A DNA stretch of 64,000 bases from Glycine soja (taxonomy: Eukaryota > Streptophyta > Magnoliopsida > Fabales > Fabaceae), in NCBI RefSeq assembly GCF_004193775.1, contig NC_041002.1, forward strand, positions 38,661,112 to 38,725,111. The letters run 5' to 3'. The translations under genes and the position numbers were made by a program. The notes beneath the pieces were generated by a model that was not told the origin of the DNA, ran no database searches, and was given only the letters and a program-made list of their open reading frames with translations. Every line of letters begins with the position of its first letter. The stretch's first letter is position 1. This document shows, piece after piece, positions 58,577 to 64,000 of this stretch.

Positions 58577-59398
58577 TCAGTTGTTTAGCGACGTCCCACT
58601 GACCTCGTCTTCAACATATTTAGTAAAGACAGCTAAAATTTCTATTGGTCCATATTTTTTCCAGTAGTTAGATTGTACCAACACCTTCAGCAGTTCTTCG
58701 TTGGTGATCAGCTCATTTATTTCATATTTTATAACCGTATCTGAATACTCAAACCGAGCTGGTTGGCGGAAAAACAATTGTCTTACCGTTTGTGATTCGT
58801 GAATTCCAAGAGGGGGAATCCCTTTAGGTGCAACTTGCTTGATTAAATTCTTCAGTTCATCGATGGTACATGTTGAAGGAATTTGAAATTTCTTAGGATT
58901 TTTTCCTGTGAATGCGCATCCAAAAAATTTGTTCTGCGGTGGCATGTTCCATTTCCCGTTGTAATACAGGATCGCGTCAGGAATACGAGGCATAATGCGT
59001 TCAAGTAAGTTTATTATTCCATCTGGTGTTCTTCCAACGGTGCATAATAACTCAATCGGACCAACACAAGAAAATTGATCATTACACATTAACATTGTGT
59101 TGACATCGTCATCATTTATCAATTTGATACACTCAAAGCGAATTTGGTTACCTGTATCGGTGAATGGCTTCCGGTAGTGAATTTCATCCAAAAATTGTTT
59201 GTCGGATAGCTGAAGGGTATTGTGTATTCTGGTTTTTAGGCTTGCAAAATCACACCTATTTGGTACTCGAATGGGCACCGGAGTTGAAGTTTGGAAGTAA
59301 ACCCCAGTATCATTGTGAATAATCGATCCATTTGGATAAATGAAAGCCAACCTTGAGTTGACAATCGTCTGACTGCTAGTTTCTCCTAAAAATGCCAT
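58577..59398 (-). CDS. MULE-associated protein with two PB1-like modules
   Basis: 273 aa, first ATG at 59398 (MAFLGETSSQTIVNSRLAFI), stop at 58577, single exon, no frame damage. Two parts resemble each other. The first has IHYRKPF, IRFECIKLINDDDVNTML and VGPIELLCTV. The second has IKYEINELITNEELLKVL and YGPIEILAVF. The shared pattern, I+(F/Y)E..LI followed by GPIE(I/L)L, suggests a duplicated ubiquitin-like/PB1-like fold. No signal peptide or membrane segment is seen. It lies downstream of the MULE transposase on the same strand, 481 bp from its stop. I infer a role in transposition complexes, but have no direct evidence. It could equally be a host-interaction protein. Confidence 0.75.
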   Translation of the reverse strand: MAFLGETSSQTIVNSRLAFIYPNGSIIHNDTGVYFQTSTPVPIRVPNRCDFASLKTRIHNTLQLSDKQFLDEIHYRKPFTDTGNQIRFECIKLINDDDVNTMLMCNDQFSCVGPIELLCTVGRTPDGIINLLERIMPRIPDAILYYNGKWNMPPQNKFFGCAFTGKNPKKFQIPSTCTIDELKNLIKQVAPKGIPPLGIHESQTVRQLFFRQPARFEYSDTVIKYEINELITNEELLKVLVQSNYWKKYGPIEILAVFTKYVEDEVSGTSLNN

Positions 59399-59530
59399 AG
59401 TTTGTGTATCAGTTGGGAGATTATTTGAAAGCAAGATAATGTGTGATTTAGTAGCCTAGTCTGCCATATATATAAATGGTTGTCACCGAGCCATTGTTTA
59501 ATGTTGTTTACAAAAAAATAGACACGCGTA

Positions 59531-59682
59531 AATGTGTAGTCAAGTCAGCCAATGTGTTGTCGCCAATGTGTAGTCAAGTCAGCCAATGTGTTGTCGCCAA
59601 TGTGTAGTCAAGTCAGCCAATGTGTTGTTGAGCGACTGCTAGTTTTAGAATGTGTACTGAAGTCAGCCAATGTGTTGTCGCG
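59531..59682. repeat. 34-bp tandem repeat upstream of the PB1-like gene
   Basis: AATGTGTAGTCAAGTCAGCC followed by AATGTGTTGTCGCC occurs at 59531, 59565 and 59599, with a diverged fourth copy at 59649. It lies 130-280 bp upstream of the PB1-like ATG (minus strand), so a promoter role is possible but unproven. Confidence 0.88.
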
Positions 59683-59879
59683 CTCAAACTATAATACGCA
59701 TGTATGTCATTATGTGTTGTCAATTATGACAATGATGTATGCTGCACGCGTAAATGATTTTTGTTGGACCAACAATTTCCTTGCTTAACCAAACGAGTAC
59801 TTGATAATATTAATTGGTTAGTAACGGGTTACAACAAATTATATCGCATAATGAATACAATTACATAAACAATGCATGT

Positions 59880-62859
59880 TTAGTCTTTATTTAGGTCTAC
59901 ATAGTGTGTTTTGAATGACATCAAGCTTGTGTATTGCTGCATTCTACTAATATATGGAATTGCCCACTGCTTTGCCAGAGAATAACAATTGCTTGACCAC
60001 AACAGCGCTGGAGGCGGCAAGGGACAATGGTTTTTCAAATAAACCTGTTGTACATGAACAAACATTATATCATGCGCTGACCGTGCCAAACGAACCAGCG
60101 AAGTCATTGCATAATTGTTATACTAACTATATTCAATGTACCTGAACAAAATGTTTTCCAAACACGTGAGCGACACATATGATGCGGTGGCCAGAAGAAT
60201 GAGGTGGTGGTTGACTTCTAAGAGGGAAAAATGCCATGCTTTGTTGTTGGGACAACGATACAAGGATTACGTTATACCGTGAAGCAATCACATATCCCAT
60301 GTCCGTTATATCCATCCACTTGTCCACACTAACCTGAATGAACCAAACATACACATGTAAGTAATTTAAACATTGTTATTAAAAAAATTAACCTAAAAAC
60401 ATACCTTTGAAAAGTCATCAACAAGTAGGGACAACTTTAATTGTTCAAATCTCTCTGTGCCACCGAAGAGGTTCATGTACTCATGCGACCACCTGCCAAG
60501 TTCTTTAATCAATTCATTACGCACTAACGGCCACGAATCTTCTCCCATACCTAATAAAGCGGCAATGGACCGATATCCACAGTTACCGTCCGCTTTCACA
60601 TCCACAACGTCACGAATGAAACCTTGAAAGAATGACGCAAATTGATCCAACATCGGAATGATCCTTGTTGGCTGAGGCGGTTGAGAACATGATGCACTTC
60701 GTTTCACTGGAGAGTTGCAGCTTTGAACAGAATGAAAAGCATCAACATACTCCAAGTAAGACGGATCACGCTTTGTGGATCTTTGACTTCTTTTCATCAG
60801 TTTCTTCGGTGCACCTTTAGTGTTGACCTTTGACGGAGGAGGGCACATAGAGTTATGATCAGGGTATGCAATTTCTTGAAGTTTACTCTTCAGAGTTACT
60901 TTGCCAGCCACATCAAGTTCATCAAACCTTTTAGATATGATCTCTATCTCTTCCTTGATGGTGACTTTCGTCTCACATAATCCTTGGTCTGAAAAGCAAA
61001 GTCTCCTCCAAAAAAGATGGACTGACTCCAATGGGATGCTGCCAGCAGTATACCTAGAAAGCTCACATGCACATGGAAGACCGTGCATGCTTCTCATCAC
61101 ACAACCACAAGAAGAGAGATTGTTGCCGAGATAACATAGACGGTCAACCTCATAAGCAATCTGATTTAAACCATCCCTTGAAACCATCCCAACAAGCCTC
61201 TTGTATAAGGTTTTTTTATATACATGGCCAACCACATGCGTACTGGTTTCAAAGGATGCTTTAATTTCGATGTGTTGCAGCGTGATCATGTTGTTCATGG
61301 CATCCCAAACACTACATAGGTCTCCAACGCTATTTTGTAGTACTCTTTTGAGAGCCCAATGAGCTGATTCAACTCTACATTTAAAATACACAACAAACAT
61401 GAAAATATACAACAATTAAATACCATTTAATACTAATCGTTACTAACAAATAAAATCAGCTCTTAATGTCTGTATGTTGTTGTGTTGCCTAGGTGCATGA
61501 CCTTATTCGTCCATGCTGTAATAAATTTTTCCTTGTGGGGGATAATCCATGTGTCGTTAACATAGTCAATGAACATCGGCCAAGGCAAACAAGCAACTTG
61601 AAACTTCTGATGTGACTCATGGAACTCGTGTTCGGACGGACAATCAACCAAAGTACCCCAGCTATCCATTACATAGTCCCACGCATTTTTTTCCCCGATT
61701 AAAGATTTGCACTTCGCCTTCACATTCTTATCGATATGAAACCTGCACAACAAATTAGTAGACTCGGGAAACACAGTTTTCACTGCATTCATCAGTGCTA
61801 GGTCTCTGTCAGTGACAATAACAAGAGGGAGGCGATCGTGTCTTAAAAATAGGCCTCGAAATCGTTCCAAAGTCCATACAATATTATTAACACGCTCAGC
61901 CTCCAGATATGCAAACCCAGCAGAGAATGTCATCGCCGTTGGTGTCACTACAACAAAGTCAAGTAGTGGGAGTCTGTACCTATTTGTTTTGTAGGTACTA
62001 TCTATAAAAAACACCAGATGACATGCATTGCATAACTTTACTGCATCTAGGTGACACCAAAACAGATCACGCACCACAACTTCATCCTTCAATCTATGCC
62101 AATGAATGTATTGATCACGTTCAAGAAGCTTCATCAGATGCTGCATTTCGGTATCAGCTCCTCTTATTGAAGAACGATATGCACTTCTTGCATTGTAAAT
62201 TTGCTTTATCGTGGTGCAATTGTCGGCATTGTGTTCCTTCAACGTTAGCAAGATGTTTTTCGGTTTCACCATCGACTTTGTCATATCAGCAATAATTTTC
62301 TTTTCTTCCTTAGTCAATCGCCCGGCATATGGATGTCCAACTAAGGACTTCGCCAATTCATGATTGTGAATCCCACATATCAACTTCACCATCCAACCTT
62401 CCCCTCCATGCACTGGTTTCCCACGAAGCCTGAAGGGACAACCACATTTCCTACTCCCGGTGTCTTTTCTAACGAATTCTTTATTTCTATACTTGTACGT
62501 ACCACTCATTTCACACCCAATTAAGACAAATGAACTTCTTCCTTTGCTACCGGTCTCTGTGTCAGACCTCATAATCACTGCAACAAATCCATTTTCATGG
62601 ACAACTGTTCGAGCCCATTGCAAAACATCATCTCGAGTAGCGAATACCTACAACGCAACCCTAACATATTAATTTTCATACAAACCATCAATTCAACCAA
62701 ATGACTCAAATTATCTATGATTACCTGAGACGTATTAAAAGCATTTGAACAATCCACATGTGGTTCATTCACCCCACATTCTTCTTGATTATCATAATTA
62801 TAATCCATATTAACTTCTTGTGACATCGCAAAGTCATACCTCCATTGATCTTCGTCCAT
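59880..62859 (-). CDS. MULE transposase with FAR1-like, SWIM and OTU protease domains
   Basis: Exons 62725-62859, 61470-62647, 60405-61374, 60142-60333 and 59880-60044 join in phase to 880 codons. The ATG at 62857-62859 opens MDEDQWRYDF. A FAR1-like Cys/His region covers about residues 55-145 (KCGCPFRLRGKPVHGGEGW, GIHNHEL). The MULE domain carries VFFIDSTYKTNRYRLP (Asp261) and VIVTDRDLALMNA (Asp325), with a likely third acid in VESAHWALK. The SWIM region reads CGCVMRSMHGLPCACEL (about 527-541), with CAC where C-x-H is usual. A basic stretch GAPKKLMKRSQRSTKR precedes the OTU domain, where ADGNCGYRS holds Asp700 and Cys703 and GKHFVQV holds His822. The only defect seen is the exon 2 donor: ACATTA instead of GT. 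Retention would add one codon and a stop, losing SWIM and OTU. Confidence 0.88.
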
Positions 62860-63560
62860 CTTAAGGACATATGGATCATACACAAGTACATTCAATTATC
62901 ATATAACCACATCCAAAAATTTACTACACCTTAAATAACAAACATATTAACAGCACATATGCATCAGACACAACTATATTCAAATTATCATATAACCACA
63001 TCCATAAATTGACTACTTATTAACTAACAACTAATACAAATATATTCTAAATTTATAACTACATTATTTACTTATAGTAAACTTATCACTATAATAAACA
63101 ACTAATAAAACATTTTTGTACCATTATACATTTAAGTTATCTAAATCATTTAATATTATACCATTATACCTAATTAAACCAATAATCCACAACATATATA
63201 AAACAGAAGGTCTTCCGGAAGTGGTCATTCCGGACCTTCATCCTGTTGTGCCTAAAATTTCTTCCGGATACAGTTTTTACTGTTTCTCTTCTCTAAAAAC
63301 TAGCCGGAAAACGAAAAAATACTCATAAATGCGTACCTCCGACGAAATAGGAAGAACAACCACTAACAAAACTTCAAATACGGAACACGGGACCACCAAA
63401 TCTTCAAATACTTCACGGGACCACCAATGGAAACTGCAAAAGGGACCACCACCGAAACAACAGCAAGCAACCAAAACGGAAGAAACAAAGCAGAGAAGAA
63501 AGCGCAGTAAAAAGAAGCGTGAACGCGTTAATTTAAAGAAAATTACACAAGGGCAAAATC
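62860..63560. other. Right arm of the MULE unit
   Basis: AT-rich sequence, then a CTTCCGGAAG-containing part (63209-63260), then a C/A-rich UTR-like part ending in GGGCAAAATCGT, the inverse of the left-end motif. Read on the minus strand its layout parallels 52805-53300. It probably holds the transposase promoter. The open plus-strand frame at 63329-63691 has no known motif. Confidence 0.5.
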
Positions 63561-64000
63561 GTCATTACATACGCATTAAATATTATTTTATTTTTACTTA
63601 TTATTATAAAATGAAAATTCTTTTTTCTTCATTTTGTTATAAAATAATAATCATTTTTTTATTATATATTAACTTTTGTAATAGAAATTAAATGTTATCA
63701 TAATAAATAATTTATATTTTTAATAAAATTTACGAATTAATTAATTTTTATGGTTTAAATTATACTAAATTGTCACACAAATTAATATTTGACATGCGCG
63801 TAAAAAACAAATTATAAATATTAGTCATAATTACGTTAACTAATTATTTAATTATTTATGTATAATAATATTAATTATTTTATAATTTAGTTTATCCATT
63901 AAAAGTAAATTATTACAAAATAAATTATTTTTTTTAAAAAAAAACTAACTTCCGGAAGAACCTTCTTCCAGAAGTTTCCGGAAGAAGATTCTTCCGGAAA
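63561..64000. repeat. Second, inverted copy of a MULE arm, cut by the window edge
   Basis: AT-rich sequence leads into CTTCCGGAAG-type motifs at 63946-64000. Read on the minus strand, CTTCCGGAAG then TTAGTTTTTTTTTTAAAAA resembles 53410-53445 of the left arm. This suggests another related element end beyond the window. Confidence 0.5.

Larger units (their letters stand above)
52805..63560. mobile_element. Large MULE-type unit: transposase-OTU, PB1-like protein, PMD gene and a satellite
   Basis: The left edge is a 20-bp near-palindrome (TTGCTAGGTGCACCCAGCAA) followed by ACGATTTTGCCCTT. The inverse of that 14-mer occurs at about 63548-63561. Both inner flanks carry pyrimidine-rich, UTR-like sequence and CTTCCGGAAG clusters. 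Inside are a plus-strand plant-mobile-domain gene (54517-56565) and two minus-strand genes, MULE transposase (62859-59880) and a duplicated PB1-like protein (59398-58577). The terminal 20-bp palindrome is not found after the right 14-mer, and no target duplication was identified. The right end is therefore uncertain and the unit may extend beyond the window. Confidence 0.6.

Noticed and set aside
60901..61134. Plus-strand frames within the MULE transposase region (also 61067-61264, 61812-61994, 62023-62295)
   Set aside because: Antisense shadows of the transposase exons.
63329..63691. A 120-codon plus-strand frame at the right edge
   Set aside because: It covers the inverse of a UTR-like MULE arm, is rich in Lys/Thr/Gln and ends in AT-rich DNA; no domain is seen.

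Overview
The window reads as plant nuclear DNA from a gene-poor, transposon-packed region. Intron-split gene remnants, Copia and Gypsy elements with plant-type primer sites, CACTA, hAT and MULE elements, and plant-only families (INDETERMINATE zinc finger, plant mobile domain) all point that way. Several repeats look like ones I know from legumes, so a Glycine-like genome is my best guess, from memory and not from a search. I see no intact ordinary host gene. Every host-gene match here is a fragment or carries stops or frameshifts.

Left part (about 1-22 kb). Positions 2652-17339 look like one 14.7-kb CACTA element with weak terminal inverted repeats. It holds a decayed TNP2 gene whose catalytic half is gone and a second transposon gene ending in a Ulp1-type protease. 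It also holds pieces of at least four unrelated host genes: a receptor-like kinase, an IDD zinc-finger factor, a MOS14/transportin-3 importin, and a xanthine dehydrogenase on the antisense strand. LINE and Copia scraps are present too. Just outside is a 775-bp hAT deletion derivative (17478-18252) with a perfect 8-bp target duplication. AT-rich repeats of about 250 bp lie on both sides of this block.

Middle (about 23-50 kb). A deleted LTR retrotransposon (23118-30632, target duplication ATAGA) carries a 33-bp minisatellite before its polypurine tract. Next is a 3-hydroxyisobutyryl-CoA hydrolase-like gene on the minus strand. It is cut in two by a 15.2-kb Copia element (34161-49372, target duplication CTAGC). 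The Copia reverse transcriptase is in turn cut by a 7.4-kb Gypsy element in the opposite orientation (39369-46776, target duplication AAGAG). The Gypsy element has lost gag, protease and most of its reverse transcriptase. In their place it has an inverted copy of its own 3' end, making a 1.44-kb palindrome around the rest of pol.

Right part (about 50-64 kb). After an LTR-like repeat comes a large MULE-type unit (about 52.8-63.6 kb). Its minus strand carries an 879-codon transposase with FAR1-like, MULE and SWIM regions and an OTU protease domain, then a 273-aa protein with two similar PB1-like modules. Its plus strand carries a plant-mobile-domain gene with two in-frame TAG codons. Between the convergent genes lies an eight-copy, 191-bp satellite. 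The transposase has a non-GT splice donor that would cut off the SWIM and OTU parts, so this unit is probably recently disabled.

The two most unusual structures are the gene-capturing CACTA element and the palindromic Gypsy element. The MULE unit, which combines transposase-OTU, plant mobile domain and a duplicated PB1-like protein, is the best candidate for a little-described multi-gene mobile system.
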